Of a stretch of 51,060 nt of DNA, positions 15,397-22,693 are shown in pieces. How positions within the stretch are numbered: the stretch's first letter is position 1; the number at the start of each line of letters is the position of its first letter. The notes under the pieces were generated by a model that made no database searches, was not told the DNA's origin, and saw nothing but the letters and a program-made list of their open reading frames with translations. The translations under genes were made by a program, and so were the position numbers. The DNA comes from an uncultured Pseudobutyrivibrio sp. (lineage in GTDB: Bacteria; Bacillota; Clostridia; Lachnospirales; Lachnospiraceae): positions 1-51,060 of the forward strand of contig CAMJBT010000018.1 in NCBI GenBank assembly GCA_946403965.1, written 5' to 3'.

Positions 15397-16161
15397 ATGG
15401 GTGAATTACATTTTATAGCATTTGAAGACGAGGCAGACAACATAAAGGAAAAAGTGGAAAGCTACTGGACTAAGAGGGCAGAAAGCTTTTTCGAGCTTAG
15501 GCACGATGAAATCGAAAGTGAGATGTCAACTCGCTGGGTTGGGGAAATAAAGAAACTTCTACCAAATAAAAGTAGACTTAATATATTGGATGTTGGTTGT
15601 GGAACAGGATATTTTGAAGTGCTTCTTGGAAGAGAAGGGCACAATGTTACCGGCATTGACTTGACTCCAGAAATGATAAAACGTGCAAATGAGATGATTG
15701 GTATATATAAGCTGGATTCCCAAAAGGTAAAATGTCAAGTTGGAGACGCGGAGAATCTTGATTTTCCAGAGGAAACTTTTGATGTGGTTATTACAAGAAA
15801 TCTAACATGGACATTGCCACATCCAATTGAAGCATATCAGGAATGGTATCGTGTTTTAAAAAAGGGAGGCCTTCTTATTAATTTTGATGCAGAATATGCA
15901 AAAGGAGCGCATAATCTTAAAAGTCCAGAAAATATTGCTCACAGTAAAATAGATGATGCATTAAAGGATGAATGTCATGATATTTATCATATGTTAACTA
16001 TCAGTTCACTTAATAGACCATATTGGGATAAATGTGTATTATGCCGCATTGGGTACAAAAACGTAATTTCTGATTTAAGTTTCGGAGAGCGCATTTTTGT
16101 AGAAAAAGATGAGTTTTATATACCAGATAGAATGTTTTGTGTATTAGCATACAGGCAGTAA
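15397..16161 (+). CDS. Class I SAM-dependent methyltransferase (second of a tandem pair)
   Basis: A 254-residue methyltransferase paralogous to the one upstream. Motif I is LDVGCGTGYF (about 63-72), then GIDLTPEMIKRAN, GDAENLDFPEETFDVV and RNLTWTLPHPIEAYQEW, the same block as its neighbour, and the RVLKKGGLLINFDAEYA motif. It has an N-terminal extension of about 20 residues compared with the first copy. AGGAT lies upstream of the ATG and the gene is 18 bases after the first copy, so it should belong to the importer operon. The substrate is unknown; modification of a metal chelator or of a toxic metalloid are two possibilities, both inference. Confidence 0.85.
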   Translation: MGELHFIAFEDEADNIKEKVESYWTKRAESFFELRHDEIESEMSTRWVGEIKKLLPNKSRLNILDVGCGTGYFEVLLGREGHNVTGIDLTPEMIKRANEMIGIYKLDSQKVKCQVGDAENLDFPEETFDVVITRNLTWTLPHPIEAYQEWYRVLKKGGLLINFDAEYAKGAHNLKSPENIAHSKIDDALKDECHDIYHMLTISSLNRPYWDKCVLCRIGYKNVISDLSFGERIFVEKDEFYIPDRMFCVLAYRQ

Positions 16162-16271
16162 AAACAAAGGGATTGACCGACAATATTCCTCAAGTGTGTA
16201 AGAGGTTAGGGGTCACTAATTAAAAGTACATTAAAAATACAATATTTGTGAAAAAAATGTGAAAAAAGTTC
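16162..16271. other. Intergenic segment with a branched hairpin after the methyltransferases
   Basis: TGACC (16174-16178) pairs with GGTCA (16211-16215), enclosing a second stem CCTC (16188-16191)/GAGG (16202-16205). No T run follows, so it is not a classical terminator. It could stabilise the 3' end of the operon transcript. No coding region is apparent. Confidence 0.3.
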
Positions 16272-16300
16272 TTGCTAAACTAATTCTCAAGTGTTATATT
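16272..16300 (+). promoter_or_regulatory. Promoter of a candidate small RNA
   Basis: TTGCTA (16272-16277) and TATATT (16295-16300) are separated by 17 bases. No coding gene follows on the plus strand before a terminator at 16386-16411; the next gene downstream is convergent. Confidence 0.55.
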
Positions 16301-16306
16301 ATCTAA

Positions 16307-16411
16307 CGTACTAGCGAAAAGCTAATACCAAATTTTTCATAACTCAGCGACCAAGGGCAACTTTGGTCGCACTCCCCGAACTTTCACCGACGCAGATGCG
16401 TCGGTTTTTTT
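16307..16411 (+). ncRNA. Candidate small RNA of about 105 nt with three hairpins
   Basis: Between a good promoter and a strong terminator lies no open frame of note but three stems: TAGC/GCTA around GAAAA near 16312-16324, GCGACCAA (16347-16354) with TTGGTCGC (16363-16370), and the terminator ACCGACG (16386-16392) with CGTCGGT (16399-16405) followed by T8. The only downstream gene is on the other strand, so it is not a leader. It does not match any riboswitch, SRP, 6S or tmRNA consensus I know. Its position between the importer/methyltransferase operon and hypB hints at a link to metal use, which is inference. Confidence 0.5.
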
Positions 16412-16460
16412 TATTTAAATCATGAATAAATATACATTTTTGTTGATTTATAGAATAAAA

Positions 16461-16500
16461 AAATAGGCTTCTGTTTCCTTAGAAAAACAAAAGCCTATTT
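16461..16500 (-). terminator. Terminator of hypB (minus strand)
   Basis: AAATAGGCTT (16461-16470) pairs with AAGCCTATTT (16491-16500), with additional TGTTT/AAACA pairing inside. It begins 2 bases beyond the stop of the minus-strand hypB, and an A run on the plus strand gives the T tract on the minus strand. Confidence 0.75.
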
Positions 16501-16502
16501 CT

Positions 16503-17174
16503 TTATATTTTAGTTTTTGCGATTTCTTGTTCAAGCCATGAAATGACTTCGTCTAGTCCTTCGCCAGTTTTTCCACTGACAAAGAAAATTTTAGCATTTG
16601 GATTCAGCTTCAAAATTCGTTCAGTAACCTTTTCCTTACTAAAATCAAAATAATCTAATGTATCAATTTTGTTTATAAGAACAACATCGCTAATTTCAAA
16701 CATTAGAGGATACTTTAATGGTTTATCGTCGCCTTCAGGAACAGAAAGAAGCATAAGATTCTTATTGGCTCCAACATCAAACTCTGCAGGGCAAACTAGG
16801 TTACCGATATTTTCAAGAATAAGAAAATCAAGATCTTTTGTGTCATATTCCATCAAAGCTCTGCTTGTCATGTCAGCATCAATGTGACAAAGTCCCATGT
16901 TGTGTATTTGGATTGATTCTACTCCTGTTGCATCAGCTACCCGTTGTGCATCTATACTTGTTTCAATATCTACATCCATTTCACCAATTTTATATTTGTC
17001 TTTCATTCTGTTGATGATTGCAGAAAGCGTTGTAGTTTTTCCGGAACCAGGACCAGACATAACATTCAAAAAGAAAGTGCCCTGTGATTTCATTTGCTGG
17101 CGAATTGCATCAGCTGCAGCATCGTTTTCAGCAAAAACACTTTCTCCAATTTCTATTACCTTTACTTCACTCAT
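16503..17174 (-). CDS. hypB: Hydrogenase nickel incorporation GTPase HypB (copy 1)
   Basis: A 223-residue SIMIBI-class GTPase that, with HypA, inserts nickel into the [NiFe] hydrogenase large subunit. P-loop GPGSGKTTT (about 41-49), the G-domain metal site GLCHID (about 94-99), LENIGNLVCPAEFD (switch II region) and the NKID base-specificity motif are present. There is no N-terminal CxxCGC or His-rich metal-storage segment, so it is the short form. AGGAG lies about 12 bases before the ATG. It is transcribed divergently from the ech operon across 362 bases. A second hypB (39665-40342) is similar but clearly diverged: GMCHLD instead of GLCHID. Confidence 0.92.
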   Translation of the reverse strand: MSEVKVIEIGESVFAENDAAADAIRQQMKSQGTFFLNVMSGPGSGKTTTLSAIINRMKDKYKIGEMDVDIETSIDAQRVADATGVESIQIHNMGLCHIDADMTSRALMEYDTKDLDFLILENIGNLVCPAEFDVGANKNLMLLSVPEGDDKPLKYPLMFEISDVVLINKIDTLDYFDFSKEKVTERILKLNPNAKIFFVSGKTGEGLDEVISWLEQEIAKTKI

Positions 17175-17381
17175 TAATATTTAATACTCCTATACTTCGT
17201 AATATTAATATAACATTATTCCCTCGAATTAATTATATATAAAAGATTTCAACTTTTCACCTGAAAAAATTAAAGTACAGACACAACTGGAAAGATTTAG
17301 ATACTTGTGCAATATAACATAAAAATGTCAAAAAACTACATATTATTATGTTAAAAGTGTGGTATATTTGCCGGGGTGTGT
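17175..17381. other. Divergent AT-rich promoter region between hypB and ech
   Basis: This gene-free region should hold both promoters. ATTAATATT (17174-17182) and AATATTAAT (17201-17209) form a perfect 9-bp inverted repeat with an 18-base spacer in the hypB leader. No binding site of a known regulator was recognised; the AT content makes chance repeats likely. Confidence 0.3.
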
Positions 17382-17536
17382 TAAAATAGAAGCACAGCGG
17401 TTTTTACAAGTATATTTACATCAAGGGAATGAGCATCAGCGGGCTCAGGACACAAAGGAGAATTGGAGATATGGTGGGGACTGTATCTCAAATTTAAGGT
17501 ATTAAATTATAATGTATTAGGAGGGAGTAATAAATA
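17382..17536 (+). promoter_or_regulatory. Putative -10 box and structured leader of the ech operon
   Basis: TAAAAT (17382-17387) preceded by GTGTGT is the best -10 candidate; the same GTGTGTTAAAAT block occurs before rubrerythrin near 38709. The leader of about 140 bases that follows holds hairpins GAGC (17431-17434)/GCTC (17443-17446) and GAGATA (17466-17471)/TATCTC (17484-17489) around a G-rich loop. No known riboswitch was recognised. AGGAGGG just before 17537 is the ribosome binding site of echA. Confidence 0.4.
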
Positions 17537-19477
17537 ATGGAAGTATTAGTGACAGCATTGATTTGCTTTCCATTTCTCTGGGCGATTTTGCCTGCCGTGA
17601 TTCATAATTCAAAACGCAGAGCATTTGCCGTCTATTTAGGTTGCACTATAGTTACAATTCTTTCTGTAGCTACAGCACTCAAGTGGTATCTGGCTGGAGG
17701 TCAGGCATTAGATTTTCGTTTGCCATATCAGCATCTCTTTGGAGAAATCTTCATGTGGGGCGATATTTTCTTAATGTTCTTCATCACATATCTTTCATAC
17801 AAACACAAGAGATTAATAATTTCAGTGCTTACCATTGTTTCTACAGTGGTGCCTACAGTATTGGAAAAATTTGGTCCAAAACTTGGTCTGGCACCAACTA
17901 TGAGATTCGATTGGTTGACTCTTATTATGGTTTTGATAATAGGAGTGGTGGGTTCGCTGATTGGTATATACGCTGTTGGATATATGCATGGATTTCATAT
18001 CCATCATCACAAAGAGGTAAAGGATAGAAGAAGCTTTTTCCTTTCTATGATATTTGTGTTCTTTGGCGCAATGTTTGGATTGGTTACTTCTGCAAATCTT
18101 TTGGGGCTGTACTTTTTCTGGGAGGTAACGTCAGTCACTTCATTTTTGTTAATTGGATATACAAGAACTGACGAGGCTATAAATAATTCATTTAAAGCTT
18201 TATGGATGAACCTTTTAGGTGGCTGTGGATTGACAGTGGCTATTTCTGTTGGAATAATATATTTCCACACTGCAAATCTCTATGATATGATTTCCGCTGC
18301 TGAGTTGAATCCTAATGATATGCTTTGCCTACTTCCTATTTCTATGTTGGCATTTGCCGCGTTGACAAAGTCGGCGCAGTTCCCATTCTCTGGATGGTTA
18401 TTAGGTGCAATGGTTGCTCCAACACCATCATCCGCCCTATTGCATAGTGCTACAATGGTAAAAGCAGGTGTTTATATGCTTATAAGAATTTCTACAGCAA
18501 TGGCAGACAACTATGTGGGAAACATGGTTGCATTGATTGGAGGATTTACTTTTTTTGCTGCATCATGTTTTGCTATTACAGTTTCCGATGGAAAGAAAGT
18601 ATTGGCATATTCAACCATATCAAATCTTGGACTTATTGTGGCCTGTACAGGTTGTGGCTATGAAGAAACAATTTGGGCAGCTGTATTCCTTGTAATCTTC
18701 CATGCAGTTTCAAAATCTATGTTATTTCAGTGCGTCGGTGCAATAGAAACAACAATTGGAAGTAGAGATGTGGAAGAGATGCAGGGATTAATGAGTATTT
18801 TCCCAAAGCTTGCATTTATCTTAATGGTTGGAATAGCAGGAATGTTTTTGGCTCCATTTGGAATGCTGATTTCAAAGTGGGCTGCTTTAAAGGCCTTTAT
18901 TGATACAAGTTCAGTTTATGTATCCACATTGATGGTTTTGTTTATATGTTTCGGTTCGGCAACAACAATGTTCTATTGGACAAAGTGGATGTCGAAAATA
19001 CTTGGAGCATCAAAGCGAGAAAAATCCAGAGATCTCACAAAAAAGAATGAGTATATTTCTATGTTTTTTCATGCTTTTATGATGATCGCATTAATACTTG
19101 GGTTCCCATGGCTTTCAGAGAATGTGCTGAAACCACTATCTGATGAAATGTTTGGGGATGTAAAACAAGTTATTTCATATGAAAACATGGTGATTATGAT
19201 TGTGCTGTTATGTGGCGTATTTATAATTCCTTTCGTTAATTATATTTTGACAAAGGGGCAAAAAGTAAAGCAGGTTATTACTTACATGGGTGGTGTGAAT
19301 GCTGGAGATAATTTTAATTTTATTTCCTCAACGGGTGACCCAAAGGAACTGGAGATTTCAAACTTTTACATGGAGGAGTTGCTTGGAGAAAAGAAATTGT
19401 TCACACCGGCGATTCTTATATCTTCATTTATAATCATTGTTTACTTGATTATCGTTGTGGGAGGTGCATTACAATGA
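17537..19477 (+). CDS. echA: Ech hydrogenase membrane subunit EchA (NuoL/antiporter-like)
   Basis: A 646-residue polytopic membrane protein of the NuoL/MrpA antiporter family, with roughly 14-16 membrane helices. It is the large ion-translocating subunit of an energy-converting hydrogenase that couples ferredoxin oxidation and H2 formation to proton or sodium export. Conserved features are the FFWEVTSVTSFLLIGY glutamate helix (about 196-211) and the MVAPTPSSALLHSATMVKAG segment (about 294-313), with the functional Lys in MVKAG. The gene order echA-B-C-D-E-F matches that of Methanosarcina barkeri ech. An AGGAGGG ribosome binding site precedes the ATG, and the stop overlaps echB by 4 bases. Confidence 0.9.
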   Translation: MEVLVTALICFPFLWAILPAVIHNSKRRAFAVYLGCTIVTILSVATALKWYLAGGQALDFRLPYQHLFGEIFMWGDIFLMFFITYLSYKHKRLIISVLTIVSTVVPTVLEKFGPKLGLAPTMRFDWLTLIMVLIIGVVGSLIGIYAVGYMHGFHIHHHKEVKDRRSFFLSMIFVFFGAMFGLVTSANLLGLYFFWEVTSVTSFLLIGYTRTDEAINNSFKALWMNLLGGCGLTVAISVGIIYFHTANLYDMISAAELNPNDMLCLLPISMLAFAALTKSAQFPFSGWLLGAMVAPTPSSALLHSATMVKAGVYMLIRISTAMADNYVGNMVALIGGFTFFAASCFAITVSDGKKVLAYSTISNLGLIVACTGCGYEETIWAAVFLVIFHAVSKSMLFQCVGAIETTIGSRDVEEMQGLMSIFPKLAFILMVGIAGMFLAPFGMLISKWAALKAFIDTSSVYVSTLMVLFICFGSATTMFYWTKWMSKILGASKREKSRDLTKKNEYISMFFHAFMMIALILGFPWLSENVLKPLSDEMFGDVKQVISYENMVIMIVLLCGVFIIPFVNYILTKGQKVKQVITYMGGVNAGDNFNFISSTGDPKELEISNFYMEELLGEKKLFTPAILISSFIIIVYLIIVVGGALQ

Positions 19478-20352
19478 CAATTTCAGAAAGAATCATATTC
19501 GCACTTCTCTATATTGTTTTAGCCCCATTTATAATTGGATTGTTGGACGGGTTTGACAGAAAGATATCTGCAAGAATGCAGGGCCGTCGAGGACCTTCGG
19601 TTTTGCAGCCATTCTTTGATTTGAAGAAGCTTTTTGAAAAAGAATTTTTAACGGCAAATAAGATGCAGTTATTTTTGATACGCTCTTATCTTTGTTTTAT
19701 TGTTTTATCGGGGATCATATTTTTTGGAGGATTTGATCTTCTGCTAGTAATTTTTTCCCTTTCCACAGCGGCAATGTTTTTGATATTGGCTTCCACAGCA
19801 ACACATTCTCCATTTGCTTCACAAGGTACATCTAGAGAATTGGTGCAGATTATGGCATGTGAACCGATGGAACTACTTGTAGCTGTTGGATTTTATCTTG
19901 CTACAAGCACCTTTACTGTTTCGGATATTGTGTCAAAGAGTACCGTTGCAAATATAAGATATTTGCCAGGTTTTTTTGTAGGATTTGTATTCATCCTTAC
20001 AATTAAATTTAGAAAGTCACCATTTGATATTTCCACCAGCCACCATGCTCACCAGGAGGTAATAAAGGGTGTTACTTCAGAAATGGTAGGTAAGGAATAT
20101 GCTATGGTTACAATTGCAGAGTGGTATGAAAATGCAATCCTTCTGGGAATAGTTGGTTTGTTTTTTGTAAGCAATAACATTCTCACAGTGCTTGGAGGAA
20201 TAATTGCAATACTTGCAATTTGGTTTTTGGAAATTCTTATTGATAATACTTCTGCCAGAGTAAAATGGCAGCTTATGCTCAAGCTTGCCTGGGGCGTGAC
20301 AATTGTTGCTGCAGGTATGAATCTATTTTTACTTGAGATAATTAGGGGGTAG
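19474..20352 (+). CDS. echB: Ech hydrogenase membrane subunit EchB (NuoH-like)
   Basis: A 292-residue membrane protein related to NuoH/ND1, which links the peripheral hydrogenase arm to the ion pump. Signature segments are MQGRRGPSVLQPFFDLKKL (about 35-53) and the CEPMELLVAVGFYL helix near residue 130, plus the acidic loop after residue 180 (FDISTSHHAHQEV). It has about eight membrane helices. It overlaps echA by 4 bases (ATGA) and ends 3 bases before echC, so translation is coupled. Related proteins in formate hydrogenlyase and Mbh complexes are possible alternatives, but the six-gene order favours Ech. Confidence 0.9.
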   Translation: MTISERIIFALLYIVLAPFIIGLLDGFDRKISARMQGRRGPSVLQPFFDLKKLFEKEFLTANKMQLFLIRSYLCFIVLSGIIFFGGFDLLLVIFSLSTAAMFLILASTATHSPFASQGTSRELVQIMACEPMELLVAVGFYLATSTFTVSDIVSKSTVANIRYLPGFFVGFVFILTIKFRKSPFDISTSHHAHQEVIKGVTSEMVGKEYAMVTIAEWYENAILLGIVGLFFVSNNILTVLGGIIAILAIWFLEILIDNTSARVKWQLMLKLAWGVTIVAAGMNLFLLEIIRG

Positions 20353-20355
20353 AAT

Positions 20356-20799
20356 ATGGCAAAAATACATAAATCACCATGGCTGATTCATTATGATGGC
20401 AGTAGTTGCAATGGCTGTGATATAGAAGTTTTGGCATGCACTACACCGGTATATGATGTGGAACGTTTTGGAATAATCAATACTGGAAATCCTATGCATG
20501 CAGATATTTTCCTGATTACAGGTGGAATTAATTCTCAAAATGAATCAGTGGTAAAACAAATTTATGAGCAAATGCCTCAGCCAAAGGTTGTAATTGCAGT
20601 TGGAACATGTGCCTGTACAGGTGGAATATTTAAAGAATGCTACAACATAAAGGGCGGAGCAGATACTGTGATCCCTGTAGATATATATGTTCCTGGCTGT
20701 GCTGCCAGACCTGAATCTATTATTGATGGTGTGGTCAAAGGAATTGGGTTGTTTAAAGAAAAGGCAGCTGCACTTTCTGCAGAGAAAAAAGCTCTGTGA
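20356..20799 (+). CDS. echC: Ech hydrogenase small subunit EchC (NuoB-like)
   Basis: A 147-residue iron-sulfur protein corresponding to the hydrogenase small subunit and NuoB. It carries the proximal [4Fe-4S] cluster next to the Ni-Fe site. The ligand cysteines are visible in SSCNGCDIEVLAC (17, 20), GTCACTGG (about 85-87) and PGCAARPE (about 117). The length is short, as in Ech and complex I, with none of the extra cluster domains of group 1 hydrogenases. A GGGGG ribosome binding site overlaps the end of echB. The cytoplasmic location follows from the lack of a Tat signal. Confidence 0.92.
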   Translation: MAKIHKSPWLIHYDGSSCNGCDIEVLACTTPVYDVERFGIINTGNPMHADIFLITGGINSQNESVVKQIYEQMPQPKVVIAVGTCACTGGIFKECYNIKGGADTVIPVDIYVPGCAARPESIIDGVVKGIGLFKEKAAALSAEKKAL

Positions 20800-20824
20800 A
20801 AGGTTTAGGAGGAAGATTATTGTT

Positions 20825-21199
20825 ATGCAAGAATTAAAGAAGGACTTATATTTAATAGAAAAAGCAGAGCTTTTGAATATTATCATGGAAAAGAAAAATG
20901 CATTGTGGAGACTTTGCCAGATATGCTGTTCTTATCCAAAGCTAGAGGATCATTTTGAAGTTACATATTCATTTGCAAATGGACAGGATTTGTCAAACTA
21001 CAGACTTATAGCACAACGCGATGAGGAAGTACCATCAATTTCTCGTGTTTATAAATCTGCCATATATTATGAAAATGAAATGCATGAGCTTTGGGGGCTT
21101 AAAGTTGAAAATATTAAGCAGGATTTCCATGATAAGCTTTATCGCATAGATGTAGAAACACCATTCCTTGTAAAGGAGGAGCAGAAAGATGGGGAATAG
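20825..21199 (+). CDS. echD: Ech hydrogenase subunit EchD (NuoC-like)
   Basis: A 124-residue protein related to the 30-kDa NuoC subunit, a structural partner of the small and large subunits without cofactors. The typical YRLIAQRDEEVPSISRVYK and ENEMHELWGLKVEN motifs (YxNEMHELFG in the family) are at about residues 60-100. The ATG at 20825 is chosen because AGGAGGA (20807-20813) lies 11 bases upstream; an in-frame start at 20687 would sit inside echC and encode a non-homologous extension. It overlaps echE by 11 bases. Confidence 0.88.
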   Translation: MQELKKDLYLIEKAELLNIIMEKKNALWRLCQICCSYPKLEDHFEVTYSFANGQDLSNYRLIAQRDEEVPSISRVYKSAIYYENEMHELWGLKVENIKQDFHDKLYRIDVETPFLVKEEQKDGE

Positions 21200-22268
21200 A
21201 AGTGTAGTACCATTTGGCCCACAGCACCCAGTTTTGCCTGAGCCAATACATCTTGATCTGGTATTGGAGGATGAGAAGGTGCTGGCGGCTATTCCTTCAA
21301 TTGGATTTATACATAGGGGGCTTGAAAGCCTTACAAATAAAAAAGACTTCAACGAGATGGTGTATGTTGCAGAACGTATATGCGGTATTTGTTCTTTTAT
21401 GCACGGGATGTCATATTGCATGGCGCTAGAAGATATTATGAATATTGAAGTTCCTCGTAGAGCAGATTATTTGCGGACAATCTGGGGGGAAATGAGTCGT
21501 TTACATAGCCATCTATTGTGGCTTGGACTGTTGGCTGATGGATTTGGATTTGAAGCATTGTTTATGCATTCATGGAGATTGAGGGAAAAAATATTAGATA
21601 TGTTTGAGGTGTCCACTGGTGGACGAGTAATTTTTTCTGTAAACACAATAGGTGGAGTGCTGAAGGATATGCCTGCAGATATGCTTAATGATTTTGTCCG
21701 TCAGCTTGATGAAATGGAAAAGGAAATCAGGGAGACTACAGCTATCTTCTTAGATGATTACACAGTCAAAAGTAGACTGGTAGATGTTGGAATTATCACT
21801 GGAGAGGATGCAATCAGACGTGGCGCTGTTGGGCCAATGATGCGAGCTTCAGGAATAAATGTTGATATGAGAAAAAATGGTTATGGTGCCTATAACGATA
21901 TTGACTTTGAAGTAATCACTTCAAATAAATGTGATTCTTATGCACGATGTGAAGTTCGTATTGGAGAAATATTCCAATCAATTGATATTATTAGGCAGTG
22001 TGTTGCAAAGATACCTGATACAGAAATAAATACCAAGGTGACAGGAATGCCAAATGGTGAATCTATAATCCGAGTTGAACAGCCTCGCGGCGAGGCCTTT
22101 TATCATGTTAGGGCAAATGGAACAAAATTCCTTGATAGATTTAGAGTTCGAACACCTACCTTTGCTAATATTCCAGCCTTGACCCAAACTTTGCAAGGTT
22201 GTCAGTATGGTGATGTACCTCTTTTGGTTCTAACTATAGATCCATGTATCAGTTGTACAGAGCGATAA
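21189..22268 (+). CDS. echE: Ech hydrogenase large (catalytic, Ni-Fe) subunit EchE
   Basis: A 359-residue catalytic subunit related to NuoD. The four nickel-ligand cysteines are visible in RICGIC (about 64-69) and in DPCISC near the C terminus. The protein ends TER directly after the second CxxC motif, so it lacks the C-terminal peptide that a maturation protease removes from most [NiFe] hydrogenases; accordingly no such protease gene is seen in the locus. It is group 4 by context and sequence. GGAG lies 9 bases before the ATG, inside echD. Hyp proteins encoded around it should assemble the Fe(CN)2CO and nickel site. Confidence 0.93.
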   Translation: MGNRSVVPFGPQHPVLPEPIHLDLVLEDEKVLAAIPSIGFIHRGLESLTNKKDFNEMVYVAERICGICSFMHGMSYCMALEDIMNIEVPRRADYLRTIWGEMSRLHSHLLWLGLLADGFGFEALFMHSWRLREKILDMFEVSTGGRVIFSVNTIGGVLKDMPADMLNDFVRQLDEMEKEIRETTAIFLDDYTVKSRLVDVGIITGEDAIRRGAVGPMMRASGINVDMRKNGYGAYNDIDFEVITSNKCDSYARCEVRIGEIFQSIDIIRQCVAKIPDTEINTKVTGMPNGESIIRVEQPRGEAFYHVRANGTKFLDRFRVRTPTFANIPALTQTLQGCQYGDVPLLVLTIDPCISCTER

Positions 22269-22283
22269 TTATAGGAGAATATT

Positions 22284-22685
22284 ATGGGACAGTTTTTACC
22301 TTTTACAAAACAGGCACTTAAAAATCTTTTTTCGAAACCTGCTACAACTCAATATCCATTTGTGGAACGTGTGTATCCAGAACGAACAAGAGGGCATGTT
22401 GATATAAAAAATGACGATTGCATTTTATGTGGAATGTGTATGAGAAGCTGCCCTCCTGGTGCAATAAAGGTTGATAGGGCAGGAAAGAGTTGGTCTATTA
22501 ATCGATTTGACTGTATACAGTGTGGCTATTGTGTTGAAAAGTGTCCAAAGAAATGTTTAAGTATCACAGCAGGCTATCAGGAGCCTGGTCCAGAAAAATT
22601 TTCATATAAGGTGGAAGTGCCGTATGAACCACCAAAGCCTGCGGCAAAACCGGCTAATATTGCGGCGGCTACAAAAGAAGGATGA
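22284..22685 (+). CDS. echF: Ech hydrogenase ferredoxin-like subunit EchF
   Basis: A 133-residue protein with two [4Fe-4S] motifs: CILCGMCMRSCPPGAI (about 47-62) and CIQCGYCVEKCPKKCL (about 76-91). It passes electrons from reduced ferredoxin to EchC. The Pro/Ala-rich tail after residue 110 is not conserved. TAGGAG precedes the ATG. It is the last structural gene; hypF starts 8 bases later, so the maturation factor is made from the same transcript. Confidence 0.92.
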   Translation: MGQFLPFTKQALKNLFSKPATTQYPFVERVYPERTRGHVDIKNDDCILCGMCMRSCPPGAIKVDRAGKSWSINRFDCIQCGYCVEKCPKKCLSITAGYQEPGPEKFSYKVEVPYEPPKPAAKPANIAAATKEG

Positions 22686-22693
22686 ATTTGTAA

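Noticed and set aside
17359..17371. Sigma-54 type promoter for ech (GG...GC)
   Set aside because: The GG and GC elements are 7 bases apart instead of 10, and no enhancer-binding protein gene is near.
20687..20824. Longer start for echD
   Set aside because: The extension lies inside echC in another frame and encodes sequence unlike NuoC-type proteins; AGGAGGA supports the ATG at 20825.
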